Shown: positions 52,916 through 64,000, counted from the stretch's first letter. The stretch is DNA of 64,000 nucleotides from TMED8 sp038125725 (GCA_038125725.1 JAYPEK010000002.1:1-64000), one strand, 5' to 3'. Numbers and translations: made by a program. The notes: generated from the letters alone by a model not told the origin.

Positions 52916-53521
52916 ATGACCGAACCTTCCCTGCCGAAAACCCTGCTGCAACTGGCCGGCGCCGATCTTTCGCCCGCCGGATGGGACGAAAGCGCGCTGG
53001 TGCTGATCGATTGCCAGAACGAATACGTCACCGGCGCGGTGCCGTTGGCGGGTGTCGAGGCCGCGCTCGCGGAGTGCCAGGCGCTCCTGGCGGCAGCGCG
53101 CGATGCTGGCGCGCCGGTCATTCACATCCGCCACAAGGGCCAGCCCGGCGGCGCTTTCGATTGGGACCAGCCGAGGGGCGCCATCTGCGATGCGGTGGCC
53201 GTGGCCGACGGCGAGGCGGTAATCGGCAAGACGCTGCCCAATTCGTTCGCCGGCACCGAATTGGACGAGACGCTGAAGGCGACGGGCTGCAAGAAGCTCG
53301 TCGTTTGCGGCTTCATGACCCACATGTGCGTCAGCGCCACGGTGCGCTCGGCGCTCGATCATGGTTATTTCTCCACCGTTGTCGATGCCGCCTGCGCGAC
53401 GCGCGACCTGCCGGACGGCAAGGGTGGCGTGGTTGCCGCGGCCGATCTGCACCGGGCCGAACTGGCGGCGCTAGCCGACCGTTTCTGCGTCGTGGCGGCG
53501 ACGGCGAAGGAGATTTCCTGA
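52916..53521 (+). CDS. Isochorismatase-family cysteine hydrolase
   Basis: A 201-residue hydrolase. The catalytic triad is visible: Asp in LVLIDCQNEYVTGAVPL, Lys in IGKTLPNSFAGT and Cys in GFMTHMCVSATVRSA. The cis-peptide VCGFM segment precedes the Cys. Members cleave amides such as nicotinamide or N-carbamoyl compounds; the substrate here is unknown. The ATG at 52916 follows GGAG; a longer reading from 52880 lacks a site. First of four short plus-strand genes for hydrolases. Confidence 0.84.
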   Translation: MTEPSLPKTLLQLAGADLSPAGWDESALVLIDCQNEYVTGAVPLAGVEAALAECQALLAAARDAGAPVIHIRHKGQPGGAFDWDQPRGAICDAVAVADGEAVIGKTLPNSFAGTELDETLKATGCKKLVVCGFMTHMCVSATVRSALDHGYFSTVVDAACATRDLPDGKGGVVAAADLHRAELAALADRFCVVAATAKEIS

Positions 53522-53550
53522 TCATGCCGGCCACGCGGCGGGAGGGTTGA

Positions 53551-54195
53551 ATGACGGCGCTTCGGGTTTGTTTCATTGGCGATTCCATCACCAACGGCAC
53601 CGGTGATGCCCGGATGCTGGGTTGGCCGGGTTACCTTTGCCAGGCGGAAGTTCAGGCCGGCCACGACATGACCGACTACAACCTGGGCATTCGCGGCAAT
53701 ACGTCCGACGACATCGCGCCCCGCTGGCGGGCCGAGGTCGAGGCCCGGCTGCCGGCTGCGGGACTCAGGTGCGCCATCGTCTTCAACTTCGGCCTCAACG
53801 ACGCCACCGAACAGGAAGGCGCCATGCGGGTGCCGCTCTCGGCCAGCATCAAGAACGCCCGCGCCATGCTGGGCGCGGCCAAGGAAATGCACCCGACGCT
53901 GTGGGTCGGGCCGTCGCCGGTGGACAACGCGCGCATGCCGCTGACCACCCAGGAAGGCTTCGTCCGGGACAAGCGCAATGCGCGGAGCGCCGACTACAAC
54001 CTGGCCTTCCGCGCGTTGGCGGACGAACTCGGCGTGCCCTATCTCGACATGATGTCGGCGCTGATCAACGAGCCGGCCTGGCCGGGCATGCTCGACGACG
54101 GCCTGCACCCGCTGGCCGAGGGGCACCAGCGCATGGCCGCCATCGTCGGCGCCTGGCCCGCCTGGCGGGCGCTGCTGAGCGGCGGCGAAACTTAA
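53551..54195 (+). CDS. SGNH/GDSL hydrolase
   Basis: A 214-residue esterase-like protein. Block I is FIGDSITNGTGD (nucleophile Ser), block II LGIRGNTSDDI (Gly), block III FGLNDATEQ (Asn), and block V DDGLHPLAEGHQRM (Asp-x-x-His). No signal peptide is seen, so it is likely cytoplasmic. Substrates of the family range from acyl esters to acetylated carbohydrates. It starts 29 bases after the isochorismatase-like gene and is probably in the same operon. Confidence 0.85.
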   Translation: MTALRVCFIGDSITNGTGDARMLGWPGYLCQAEVQAGHDMTDYNLGIRGNTSDDIAPRWRAEVEARLPAAGLRCAIVFNFGLNDATEQEGAMRVPLSASIKNARAMLGAAKEMHPTLWVGPSPVDNARMPLTTQEGFVRDKRNARSADYNLAFRALADELGVPYLDMMSALINEPAWPGMLDDGLHPLAEGHQRMAAIVGAWPAWRALLSGGET

Positions 54196-54210
54196 ACCTG
54201 GGAGGAACGA

Positions 54211-54996
54211 ATGTTCAAAAGACTGTTCGGATGGGCCCTTATCGCGGCGTTCGGCGCGGTGTTGGTCATGGGGGCAACGCCGGCATCGGCTGAAACCGGG
54301 ATCGTCGTCCTGCACGGCAAGGGCGGCAAGAACCTGGGCAAGGCGCCGACCAAGATTTTGGCGCGGTTCCTGGAGGAAAAGGGCTTCCTCGTCGCCGCGC
54401 CGGACATGCCCTGGCAGGCGGACCGCATTTTCGACAAGACCCTGGATGAAGCGATGACGGAAATCGATGGCATCGTCGCCGATCTGAAATCCAGGGGCGC
54501 CGACAAGATCGTCATCGCCGGTCACAGCCTCGGCGCCAACGTGGCCATTGCCTACGGTGCGAGGAGCGAAGGCCTCGCCGGCATCGCGGCCATGGCGCCC
54601 GGCCACGTGCCGGAGATCTGGGGCGGGCGCATTGCCGGCGACCTGGCCCGCGCCCGGGAGATGGTTGCGGCAGGCAAGGGCGGGGAGAAGGCCGACTTCG
54701 ACGACTTTAACCAAGGCCGCACCACGACCTATTCGCTGACCGCCAACATCTATTTGAGCTGGTACGATCCCGATGGCGACGCGGTGATTCCGAAGAACGC
54801 CGCCAAACTGAAACCCGGAACGCCGCTGCTGTGGATCGTCGGCGAGCAGGACCGGATGGCCGAGCGCGGCGAGACCTACGCCTTCGCCAAGGCGCCGCCG
54901 CACCCGAAGAGCAGCTACCAAGTCATCGGCGGCGGCCACAAGGCGACGCCGAAGAAGGGCCGCAAGGAGATCCTGCAATGGCTGAAGGGACTGTGA
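54211..54996 (+). CDS. Secreted alpha/beta-fold hydrolase
   Basis: A 261-residue protein with a signal peptide (MFKRLFGWALIAAF, cleavage near TPASAET). The hydrolase core has VVLHGKGGKNLG, the nucleophile in VIAGHSLGANVAIAYGA, an acid candidate in WIVGEQDRMAERG and a terminal GGGHKATPKKG with the catalytic His. It resembles alpha/beta-hydrolase proteins of unknown substrate that act in the periplasm. It lies 15 bases after the GDSL gene. Confidence 0.8.
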   Translation: MFKRLFGWALIAAFGAVLVMGATPASAETGIVVLHGKGGKNLGKAPTKILARFLEEKGFLVAAPDMPWQADRIFDKTLDEAMTEIDGIVADLKSRGADKIVIAGHSLGANVAIAYGARSEGLAGIAAMAPGHVPEIWGGRIAGDLARAREMVAAGKGGEKADFDDFNQGRTTTYSLTANIYLSWYDPDGDAVIPKNAAKLKPGTPLLWIVGEQDRMAERGETYAFAKAPPHPKSSYQVIGGGHKATPKKGRKEILQWLKGL

Positions 54997-55220
54997 TGCG
55001 ATCATGTTGATTCTCAAACCCAACTGCGAATGCTGCGATACCGATCTGCCGCCGGATTCCGAAGCGGCGCGTATCTGTTCCTACGAGTGCACTTTCTGCG
55101 CCGACTGCGCCGACGGGCATTTTTCGGGCCGCTGCCCCAATTGCGGCGGCGAGTTGGTGCGCCGGCCGATCCGCCCGGCGGGCATGCTCGAGAAGCACCC
55201 GGCGTCGACGGAGCGGGTGC

Positions 55221-57902
<2,682 letters not shown>

Positions 57903-57924
57903 GGCGCGCCCGGCTTCCGTCGCT

Positions 57925-58230
57925 TCAGACTGGGCTCAGGACATGCACCTTGCGGTCGGCCAGCATGTCCTTGACCTTCGCGGCGTAGGCGGCCATGTGA
58001 TCGGACGCCGCGTGCGCTTTCAGGTGTGCGGGGCTTTCCCATTTCTCGACGACGACGAAGGTGTCGGGGCCGAAGGCGTCGGGGGTGCGTTCGGCGTCCA
58101 CCGTGGCGCCGTATTCGATGCAGCCGTCCTCCGCCAGCACGTTGGGGACGTTGGCGTTGAATTCGGCCAGCACGTCGGCGCGCTTGCCGGGTTGGGCGGT
58201 GATCACCGCCATCACGTGAACCATGGACAT
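57925..58230 (-). CDS. ABM-domain putative quinol monooxygenase
   Basis: A 101-residue dimeric ferredoxin-like protein of the antibiotic-biosynthesis-monooxygenase (YgiN) family: VMAVITAQPGKRADVLAEFN, EDGCIEYGATVD, FVVVEKWESPAHLKAHAASDHM. YgiN-type proteins oxidise quinols or are involved in quinone redox cycling. The gene lies between an HD phosphohydrolase gene and the ATPase gene with gaps of 13 and 22 bases, which suggests one transcript. Confidence 0.83.
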   Translation of the reverse strand: MSMVHVMAVITAQPGKRADVLAEFNANVPNVLAEDGCIEYGATVDAERTPDAFGPDTFVVVEKWESPAHLKAHAASDHMAAYAAKVKDMLADRKVHVLSPV

Positions 58231-58243
58231 GAATTGATCTCCT

Positions 58244-58843
58244 CTAGTCTCGAATGAACCCCTTGGCCACGGCGTCCGAGATCAGCCGCCGGGCGCGCGC
58301 CCAGAGCGTTGCCGATCCTTCCGCGATGACCGAATTGACGGCGACGACCTGTTCCTCGCGAATGCCGTGTTCCTTCCACGCCGCCCCTTCGGAGGCATAG
58401 TTGAGCAGCATCGGCTGCAACCGGTCGAGCGCCCGGGCGAAGCGGGCCTCCGGTGTGTCGCCGTCCTCGAACTGGTCCCAAAGGGCCTGCATGGCCGCCG
58501 CCTGATCGTCCGGCAGGAACGACGCCAACCGTTCGATGCCGGCGCGTTCCTGCTCATGGTGTTGGGCGCGGGCGTCGGCGTCGTAGACGAAGACGTCGCC
58601 GGCATCGACCTCGCCCAGGTCGTGCAGCAGCATCATCAGCATCACCTTCGCCGCGTCGACCGGCTCGTCCGCATGCTCGGCTAGCAGCCAGGCCGCCAGC
58701 GCCACGTGCCAGCTATGTTCGGCGCTGTTCTCGCGCCGGTCCGTTTCCAGCACCGGAGAGCGGCGCTCGACCCGCTTCAGGGGTTCGATCGCCATCAGGT
58801 AGTCGAGCTGGCGCTCCAGGCGCGGGTCCGGGTCGCCGGCCAT
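58244..58843 (-). CDS. HD-domain phosphohydrolase (YfbR-like)
   Basis: A 199-residue HD hydrolase. Metal ligands are in ENSAEHSWHVALAAWLL (His), LMMLLHDLGEVDAGDVF (His-Asp) and a distal Asp in FARALDRLQPMLLNY. The pattern and length match the YfbR/YGK1 group of 5'-deoxynucleotidases. The ATG at 58843 follows GGGGTGA; a GTG at 58849 would overlap the preceding TGA. It is coupled to the metallophosphoesterase gene upstream. Confidence 0.83.
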   Translation of the reverse strand: MAGDPDPRLERQLDYLMAIEPLKRVERRSPVLETDRRENSAEHSWHVALAAWLLAEHADEPVDAAKVMLMMLLHDLGEVDAGDVFVYDADARAQHHEQERAGIERLASFLPDDQAAAMQALWDQFEDGDTPEARFARALDRLQPMLLNYASEGAAWKEHGIREEQVVAVNSVIAEGSATLWARARRLISDAVAKGFIRD

Positions 58844-58845
58844 GC

Positions 58846-60867
58846 TCACCCCAGTTCCAGCACCGCCGGCCCGGTGATGCGGCCAGGCGCGGCAATAGCG
58901 ATCTCGCCGCTTTCGAGATCAGTGCATTTCGCCAACGCGCGGCCGCTGAGGACATCATCGGCGCCGACACCGCCGGCGCCCGGCAGCACCACCAGGCGCG
59001 TCACGCCCTCGCGCTCCAAGGTGAGCACCCGGGCTCCGTCCACTTCGGTGGCATCGCCGGCCATGGCCCAGCCGCCGTCGCCGAACAGCCCGATCAGGTT
59101 GCCGACTACGTGGCTGCCGAGCTTCGGGTTGAAGCGGCGGTCGACGAGACCGACGCGCGCGAAGTAGCTGCGCTCGATATCGTCGAAGGTATCGAGCACG
59201 GTCTCGACGTTCTCGAGGCTGAGGCCACAAACCACGGTCTCGGCGAAACGGTTGACGTTGGCGGTCTCGTCCTGGAAGGCCTCCCAGGGGCTGCCGGAAT
59301 TCGATTTCACGTAGAGGCAGACGGTGCGGTCGAGGCGCTGGGCGACGCCCGCCGCGCGCATGGCCGCCGTCAGCGGTTCCACGTCGCGCATGACGTTGAA
59401 CATGACGCCCGACACCGCCGCCGCCTCGGCGTTGGCATCGAAGAAGGCCTGCAACTCCTCGGCCTCGTCCAAGGTGAAGCCGTGGTTGATCAGGTGGTTG
59501 TAGCGCCCGCCGGTATACTTGTTGGTGTCCTTCCGGTTGACGCGCGAAAGATAGATGGGAAGGCCGGTCTCGGCGGCCAGGAGCGAGATTTCCTTGATGC
59601 GCTCGCTCGCCTTTTCCCAATTGATGACGATCTCGAGGCGGTGCACCAGGTCCGCGTGGTCGCGCAGGAATTCGTGCGTGCCGGCTGCGGGAACGCCGTA
59701 GCTGTGCACGTGGAAGAGATGCCCGGCGCCGGCCATGATGCGCATGCGCCGCCGGGTCTTTTCGTCCATCAGGTCCTGCAACGGCACGCGCATGCGGCGC
59801 ATGCCCATCTCCCACATGGCCAGCACGGGATAGTCGTTGCGCGCCAGCTTTCTCTCGAACTCATCGACGCCGCCGGAAGGCGCCACCACCAGTTCCTCGG
59901 CCCAGGCGTGGCGCATGTCGAGTGCCACCGTGGTGACGGCGCTCTCCTTGCTCTGTGGGACCTGGACGCGTTCCGGCGGCGGCGGCAATTCGGCGCCCGG
60001 TTCCAGCGTGCGGCCATAGGTGCGGACGTTCTCGACCACATGTCCCTGTTCGTAGACGCGGACGATGAAATAGCCGAGCTTCGGCTCGTCGTTGCGGCCG
60101 AACTGATCGCCGGGCTCGATCCGGTACATTTCCGAATAGTCCTGCCGCACGAAGGCGGTGGAGGGCAGGATATACATCTCCGTCTCGCCCAAGAGGTCGT
60201 ACCAGAAATTGTGCACGTGGCCGCAGAAGAGGCCTTCCGGCTTATGGCGTTTCAGCAAGTCCATCAGCCAGGTGCGGCCGGGCTCGTCGATGTTGTCGTA
60301 GCTGCCGTGCTCGTCCGGGTTGGAGACATAGGGCGGGTAATGGATGCAAACGAAAGTGCGCTTGCTCGCGTGTTCGGCAAAGTCCAATTCCAACCAGGCT
60401 TTTTGTTCGGCTTCCGCCTTGAGGCCCGAGTTGATGATCTGGGCGTTGATGACGACGATATGCAGGCCGTTCCGATCGAACGAATAATAGTGATCGCCGA
60501 AGTGGCGCTCGAAGAGTTCCAAGCCTTCCTCGTTGACGGTGCCGGCCGGCATCCAGGAAACCGGCTTGTCGCCGACGTCGTGGTTGCCCGATACCAGGTG
60601 CAGCGGCGCATCCAGGTCCGCCATCAGTGCCTTGAAGTGCCCGGCCGCGTCCTCGTAGGTGGGCAGCTCCGGCACCGGGTTGACGATGTCGCCCAGGTGC
60701 ACGACGAACTCGGGCTTGAGCTGGTTCAACTCCGCCACCACGCGGCGTGTGCGCGCGTTGGCCAGCGCGTTGCAGGGGTAGGGCGAGGAGGAATAGTCTT
60801 CCTTCTGGTTCATGTGCGTGTCGGCGATGACGGCAAAGGTGAAAAGGTGGTCGCCTGAAATGGGCAT
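58846..60867 (-). CDS. Metallophosphoesterase with large unknown C-terminal domain
   Basis: A 673-residue protein. The first 270 residues are a calcineurin-like phosphoesterase with all metal motifs: AVIADTHMN, VHLGDIVNP, SGNHDVG, CIHYPPY and CGHVHNFW. No signal peptide is present. The remaining roughly 370 residues (FLRDHADLVHRLEIVINWEK, GLPIYLSRVNRKDTNKYTG) have alternating strands and helices like a barrel but match no family I know. The substrate is unknown. It heads the cluster with the HD hydrolase, ABM and ATPase genes. Confidence 0.8.
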   Translation of the reverse strand: MPISGDHLFTFAVIADTHMNQKEDYSSSPYPCNALANARTRRVVAELNQLKPEFVVHLGDIVNPVPELPTYEDAAGHFKALMADLDAPLHLVSGNHDVGDKPVSWMPAGTVNEEGLELFERHFGDHYYSFDRNGLHIVVINAQIINSGLKAEAEQKAWLELDFAEHASKRTFVCIHYPPYVSNPDEHGSYDNIDEPGRTWLMDLLKRHKPEGLFCGHVHNFWYDLLGETEMYILPSTAFVRQDYSEMYRIEPGDQFGRNDEPKLGYFIVRVYEQGHVVENVRTYGRTLEPGAELPPPPERVQVPQSKESAVTTVALDMRHAWAEELVVAPSGGVDEFERKLARNDYPVLAMWEMGMRRMRVPLQDLMDEKTRRRMRIMAGAGHLFHVHSYGVPAAGTHEFLRDHADLVHRLEIVINWEKASERIKEISLLAAETGLPIYLSRVNRKDTNKYTGGRYNHLINHGFTLDEAEELQAFFDANAEAAAVSGVMFNVMRDVEPLTAAMRAAGVAQRLDRTVCLYVKSNSGSPWEAFQDETANVNRFAETVVCGLSLENVETVLDTFDDIERSYFARVGLVDRRFNPKLGSHVVGNLIGLFGDGGWAMAGDATEVDGARVLTLEREGVTRLVVLPGAGGVGADDVLSGRALAKCTDLESGEIAIAAPGRITGPAVLELG

Positions 60868-60885
60868 GAGGTATCCTCCCGGCTC

Positions 60886-61605
60886 TCAATCGGCCGTCAG
60901 TTTGACGCCTTGGCGCCCCATTGCAAACAGAACCCAGCCGGTTTTCGCCAAGCGGAACAGGAAATCCGCCTGGCCCGGCCAAGCCCACGCCAGCGGCGGC
61001 CCGCGCAGGGCAAGCAACCGCCGCATGGCTGCCGGTATCGGTTCCGCATAAGCTATTGATTTGACGTGGTTCCAAGTTTTTCCGACGAAACGAAGCCAAT
61101 TTTCATCGGGGTCTCGTCGCGCCGCCCGCGCGGGGGCGACGGGAGAGGGAGATTTTCCGCCGCGCCGCCGCCTCATCCCCTGGCGCCGTTCCAGGATGGA
61201 GAGGAAGCGCTCGAAGGCCTGCTGCAGCCGGTGTTCAACGGCGCCGATGCGGCCCAGGGTCCGGATCTGGCGCTTGGCGTCCATGGACAGCCGCGCCGCG
61301 TCATAGCCGGTGGCCGCGAGGACGCTCGCCTCGGCCTCCACGGCGCGCTGGATGCGCCACCAAATCAGGCTCAGGCGTTCGACCAACGCCGTCTCGTAGC
61401 GGCCCACCGGCTGGAACTCATCGAGGAGCCCGGCCCGCAGCGCCTCGAACGCATCCCGGTCCTCGCGCGCGAGCACCAGCACCTGCGCATAGGCGCCATG
61501 CGTCACCGCGTTCAATCGCGCCCGCGCCTTGCCGGCCGCCGTGCGGGGGCCGGTGGACAGCCGCGCGTTGGCGCGGTTGGCGGCGATCTGCGCGGGCGAG
61601 ACCAT
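60886..61605 (-). CDS. Hypothetical protein of the STGPRT-GKA-NA-HG type
   Basis: A 239-residue basic protein. The N-terminus (AANRANARLSTGPRTAAGKARARLNAVTHGAYA, conserved residues at 8-40) is a widespread motif of bacterial proteins of unknown function that often occur in several copies per genome. A helical middle (ALVERLSLIWWRIQRAVEAE) and an Arg-rich segment (ERRQGMRRRRGG) follow. A nucleic-acid role is a guess from the charge only. It has its own AT-rich promoter region upstream. Confidence 0.6.
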   Translation of the reverse strand: MVSPAQIAANRANARLSTGPRTAAGKARARLNAVTHGAYAQVLVLAREDRDAFEALRAGLLDEFQPVGRYETALVERLSLIWWRIQRAVEAEASVLAATGYDAARLSMDAKRQIRTLGRIGAVEHRLQQAFERFLSILERRQGMRRRRGGKSPSPVAPARAARRDPDENWLRFVGKTWNHVKSIAYAEPIPAAMRRLLALRGPPLAWAWPGQADFLFRLAKTGWVLFAMGRQGVKLTAD

Positions 61606-61631
61606 GAGTTCCCTAATACCAATATCAGGGA

Positions 61632-61661
61632 AAAATACCTATAATTTAGGCAAAAAGTCAA
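61632..61661 (-). promoter_or_regulatory. Promoter of the STGPRT-type gene
   Basis: TTGACT (61656-61661) and TATTTT (61632-61637) are 18 bases apart on the minus strand, within an AT-rich 76-base gap ahead of the ATG at 61605. Confidence 0.4.
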
Positions 61662-61681
61662 GGCCTTTTTGGGCGTCCCTC

Positions 61682-62560
61682 TCAGTTCAATTTGGCAAGA
61701 TAGGTCTCGGCCAGCTTTCCGCCGGTCTTGGCGTCGGACGCCATCAGGGCGCGCAGGGCCAGGTCGTAGGAGCCGTAGATGTCGTGAAGAATCAGCGCCG
61801 TCTTGTGCAGGTCCCGTTCGTCGAGCGCGTCGAACTTGGTGAAATCGCGGACGAACACGGCATCGGCCCAGAATGCCTGGCTGAGACCCGCGTAGATATC
61901 GTTGTTGACGGCCAAGGGTTTGATCACGCGGCTGGTCAGCGGCTGGAACCGGTGGAAGACGAAACCGAGATCGCGCAGAAACAGATCGACATCGGCGAAC
62001 AGCGGCTGATCCAGGTACATGGGCAGAAACTCGACCTCGGTGTGGATCACCAGGCCGTCCGATAGCAGCCGCGTGCCGTTGCGAAAGACCTCGAGCTCGC
62101 CGCCCTGGATGTCGATCTTCAGGTAGTCGATGTTGGTGATCTCGACGACATCGTCGAGCCGCACGGTGTCGACCGGGACACGCTTCAGGACCTCGCCCCA
62201 TTCCGGGAAGCCGTGGAAGTAGTCGAGCAGTTCGCGGTTGGGTTCCAGCAGCGACGTCATGCCCGCCGCCCGGCAGATCTTCAGTTCGTGCGCCGCGCCG
62301 TCATAGACGGCTTGGCCGATGTAGCGTTCGTTCGGTCCCTTTTGGGCGTTCAGTTTCGCCAGTTGCTCGGCGTCCGGCTCGAACCCGACGACCCGCGCAT
62401 GGCCGGCGTCGAGGAGCCGCTTGTAGGGCGCGGCGCCGCTGCCGCTGAGCGGGCTGGCGCCGATGTCGACGACGTCGATGACGGCATCGAGACCGAGCAG
62501 CGCATTGAGCGACGGCCTCGGCCTGGACTGGGGTTGCGGTTGGTTTTTCGGCGGGTTCAT
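61682..62560 (-). CDS. FkbM family methyltransferase
   Basis: A 292-residue SAM-dependent methyltransferase. Motif I is VDIGASPLSGSGAAPYKRLLD, followed by VVGFEPDAEQLAKLNA and the FkbM signature DYLKIDIQGGELEVFRNG. FkbM enzymes O-methylate sugars, polyketides or lipids. No glycan or polyketide genes are adjacent except a sucrose-phosphatase-like gene diverging from it, so the substrate is open. The N-terminal 20 residues are Pro/Gln-rich and probably disordered. Confidence 0.85.
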   Translation of the reverse strand: MNPPKNQPQPQSRPRPSLNALLGLDAVIDVVDIGASPLSGSGAAPYKRLLDAGHARVVGFEPDAEQLAKLNAQKGPNERYIGQAVYDGAAHELKICRAAGMTSLLEPNRELLDYFHGFPEWGEVLKRVPVDTVRLDDVVEITNIDYLKIDIQGGELEVFRNGTRLLSDGLVIHTEVEFLPMYLDQPLFADVDLFLRDLGFVFHRFQPLTSRVIKPLAVNNDIYAGLSQAFWADAVFVRDFTKFDALDERDLHKTALILHDIYGSYDLALRALMASDAKTGGKLAETYLAKLN

Positions 62561-62724
62561 GCGGTTTTTTACCGCCTTGTCGGACGAATGGAAAGGGTCC
62601 GCGCCTTGCGATCCGGCGCCGACGCACCTACCTCCAACCCAGGAAACGGCGCGCGCCTCTTCATATTTCCTTCATGGCGATTTGCTATCAGGGGTGCTGC
62701 GTCAGCAACTACGGTATGGAGCGC

Positions 62725-63603
62725 ATGCGAAAAATTCTCCTCTGCACGGATCTGGATCGGACCTTGATACCGAACGGGCCGCAGGTGGAATCGCCAGGTG
62801 CGCGCGACATGTTTGCCGACTTTGTCGCCCGCGACGACGTGCAACTGGCCTACGTCACCGGCCGCAACCTGCGTTTGATCACGGATTCCATCGAGCAATG
62901 GGGTCTGCCGGTGCCGGACTTCGCCATCGCCGACGTGGGCACCTCCATCTACCACCTGGACAATCACGTCTGGCATCATTGGCAGCCCTGGGAAGACGAA
63001 ATCGCCGTCGATTGGCGCGGGCGCGGCGCCGACGACGTGCACGCGCTGCTCGCGGGCGTGGCCGGGCTCCGGTTGCAGGAAGCGGAAAAGCAGAACACCC
63101 ACAAGCTCAGCTATTACGTCGATCTTGAGCTCGACGAGACACGGGTCATCGCCGAGGCCGAAGCGCGGCTCGGCGCGGAAGGGGTTCGCGTGAAACTGAT
63201 CTGGAGCGTCGATGAAGAGGCCCGCGTCGGTCTGTTGGACGTGTTGCCGGAGAGCGCTTCGAAGCGCCACGCCATCGGCTTCCTGATGCAAAGCGGTTTC
63301 TATGACGCCGACCACACGCTGTTCGCCAGCGACAGCGGCAACGACATCAACGTCATCATGAGCCCAATCCATTCGATCATCGTCGCCAACGCCGACGACG
63401 ACGTGCTCTCGGCCATCGCCGAGACACCGCCCCCCAACGCCTACATGGCGCGCGGCGATTTCTTCGGCCTCAACGGCTGCTACGCGTTGGGCATTCTCGA
63501 GGGAGTCGCGCATTTCTGCCCGGAATTCGGACCGGTCATCGGGGCCATCGCCGCCCGCCGGCGTGCCGCCGGCCCAGCCGGGCCGGACCTGCACGCCGCC
63601 TGA
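62725..63603 (+). CDS. HAD-family sucrose-phosphatase-like hydrolase
   Basis: A protein of about 292 residues of HAD subclass IIB. Motif I is LLCTDLDRTLIPNG (nucleophile and acid Asp), motif II AYVTGRN, Lys in SASKRHAIGFLM, and motif IV LFASDSGNDINVI. The cap segment HKLSYYVDLE is like sucrose-6-phosphate phosphatase. Mannosylglycerate or trehalose phosphate phosphatases are alternatives. No sucrose-phosphate synthase gene is in the window. I chose the ATG at 62725, with GGAG just upstream; 62716 and 62674 are possible earlier starts. Confidence 0.78.
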   Translation: MRKILLCTDLDRTLIPNGPQVESPGARDMFADFVARDDVQLAYVTGRNLRLITDSIEQWGLPVPDFAIADVGTSIYHLDNHVWHHWQPWEDEIAVDWRGRGADDVHALLAGVAGLRLQEAEKQNTHKLSYYVDLELDETRVIAEAEARLGAEGVRVKLIWSVDEEARVGLLDVLPESASKRHAIGFLMQSGFYDADHTLFASDSGNDINVIMSPIHSIIVANADDDVLSAIAETPPPNAYMARGDFFGLNGCYALGILEGVAHFCPEFGPVIGAIAARRRAAGPAGPDLHAA

Positions 63604-63637
63604 GATTGGCGTCTTGTGAATTCGCTGTCTGGCGGGC

Positions 63638-63931
63638 CTAGGCTTTGACGTCGAGCACTTCGCCGGGATCGGAATCGCCATTGACCGAGGTCTCGCCGGA
63701 ACTGAGTTTCTGTACCTCCAGCGCGGTCGGCACCTTGGAGATTTCCTTCACCGCGTCGCGGGTCTGGGTCTCTTCCGGCTTCCCTTGTTCGGCGATCTGT
63801 TTGGCGACCTCGATCAGATCGGCGGACTTGGCCACCTGATCTTCCTTCAGCCCGGTGTCGGGCTTCAGCAGTTGTTGGATCGATTGCGTCGCCGGATTGC
63901 CCGTGTAGCAATCCCCTGCGCCTCCAGCCAT
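63638..63931 (-). CDS. Small acidic hypothetical protein
   Basis: A 97-residue acidic protein with low complexity. It has one cysteine (GDCYTGNP) and a helical middle (KSADLIEVAKQIAEQGKPEE). No family, signal or membrane segment is recognised. The frame has ordinary codon use for the window and ends 35 bases from the convergent HAD gene. The last 69 bases of the window beyond it are AT-rich and hold no recognisable gene. Confidence 0.5.
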   Translation of the reverse strand: MAGGAGDCYTGNPATQSIQQLLKPDTGLKEDQVAKSADLIEVAKQIAEQGKPEETQTRDAVKEISKVPTALEVQKLSSGETSVNGDSDPGEVLDVKA

Positions 63932-64000
63932 ATCGGTTCTTCTTGGCCATGGTTAGCTTCTGCTAGAGACAAGTTTTACATAATTTAGTGCGTATTCGCC

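Noticed and set aside
49046..53452. A 1468-codon open frame on the minus strand
   Set aside because: It lies antisense to ccr, mcd and neighbours, whose families are certain. It is His/Arg/Gly-rich and matches no protein type, as expected from the complement of GC-rich codons.
58453..60858. An 801-codon plus-strand open frame
   Set aside because: Antisense to the metallophosphoesterase, whose metal motifs are all present on the other strand.

Overview
The window is GC-rich, densely coded bacterial DNA. It reads as an alphaproteobacterium, most likely of the Rhodospirillales type (inference). The main reasons are a CcrM-type GANTC methyltransferase next to rnhB, a complete ethylmalonyl-CoA trio (ecm | ccr-mcd), tad pilus gene remnants, a DUF1127 gene, and FnrL/FixK-like promoter motifs. 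No rRNA, tRNA, CRISPR array, insertion sequence or prophage was found. No gene-free gap exceeds about 300 bases.

Layout. 1-5009: the 3' end of cpaF, then a single ORF joining most of TadB in frame to a large hybrid histidine kinase (PAS domains, HisKA/HATPase, two receivers, two Hpt domains). This is either a gene fusion or a chimeric join. 5016-6589 (-): badI and badH, the ring-modifying and ring-cleaving steps of cyclohexanecarboxyl-CoA breakdown, behind a promoter with a palindrome over its -35. 6815-9101 (+): a CoxD/CoxE-like AAA ATPase and VWA pair. 9219-11904 (+): two tandem globins and a Cache-type sensor kinase preceded by a class-II FNR/FixK-like promoter. 12155-14740 (+): etfBA and a 3-hydroxyacyl-CoA dehydrogenase, closed by a strong bidirectional terminator. 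14857-19930 (-): ccrM with a ladder of GANTC sites upstream, rnhB, oligopeptidase B and an HDAC-like deacetylase. 20002-21970 (+): an EamA transporter and purC. 21978-26583 (-): a receiver protein, a CitE-like lyase, a four-domain rhodanese, a NapC-type tetraheme cytochrome and a diheme cytochrome c. 26788-28804 (+): an OmpR/PhoQ-type two-component pair.

28812-36390 (-): a tightly coupled seven-gene operon of two phytanoyl-CoA-dioxygenase-family enzymes, a cysteine-dioxygenase-like cupin, a HypD-like lyase/deaminase, a D-amino-acid-oxidase-type flavoenzyme, an old-yellow-enzyme/demethylase-type flavoprotein and a 4-hydroxyproline epimerase. The last four fit catabolism of hydroxyproline or N-methyl-(hydroxy)proline; the three oxygenases make the cluster unusual. 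It is the best candidate for an undescribed pathway here. 36489-42108 (-): a DivL-like PAS kinase, a class II glutamine amidotransferase, ahcY and a LysE exporter. 42220-47037: lipoprotein, nitronate monooxygenase, DUF1127 protein, aminopeptidase P, a methyltransferase and an unknown protein. 47052-52249: ecm diverging from ccr-mcd across an AT-rich control region with a 15-bp inverted repeat. 52355-55258 (+): small hydrolases. 55221-60867 (-): a metallophosphoesterase / HD phosphohydrolase / ABM monooxygenase / P-type Ca-like ATPase operon. 60886-63931: an STGPRT-type protein, an FkbM methyltransferase, a sucrose-phosphatase-like HAD enzyme and a small unknown.

Taken together the region is rich in acyl-CoA metabolism (badHI, ETF, hydroxyacyl-CoA dehydrogenase, ethylmalonyl-CoA pathway), redox and oxygen sensing (globins, multiheme cytochromes, FNR-like sites, several sensor kinases) and amino-acid-derivative catabolism.
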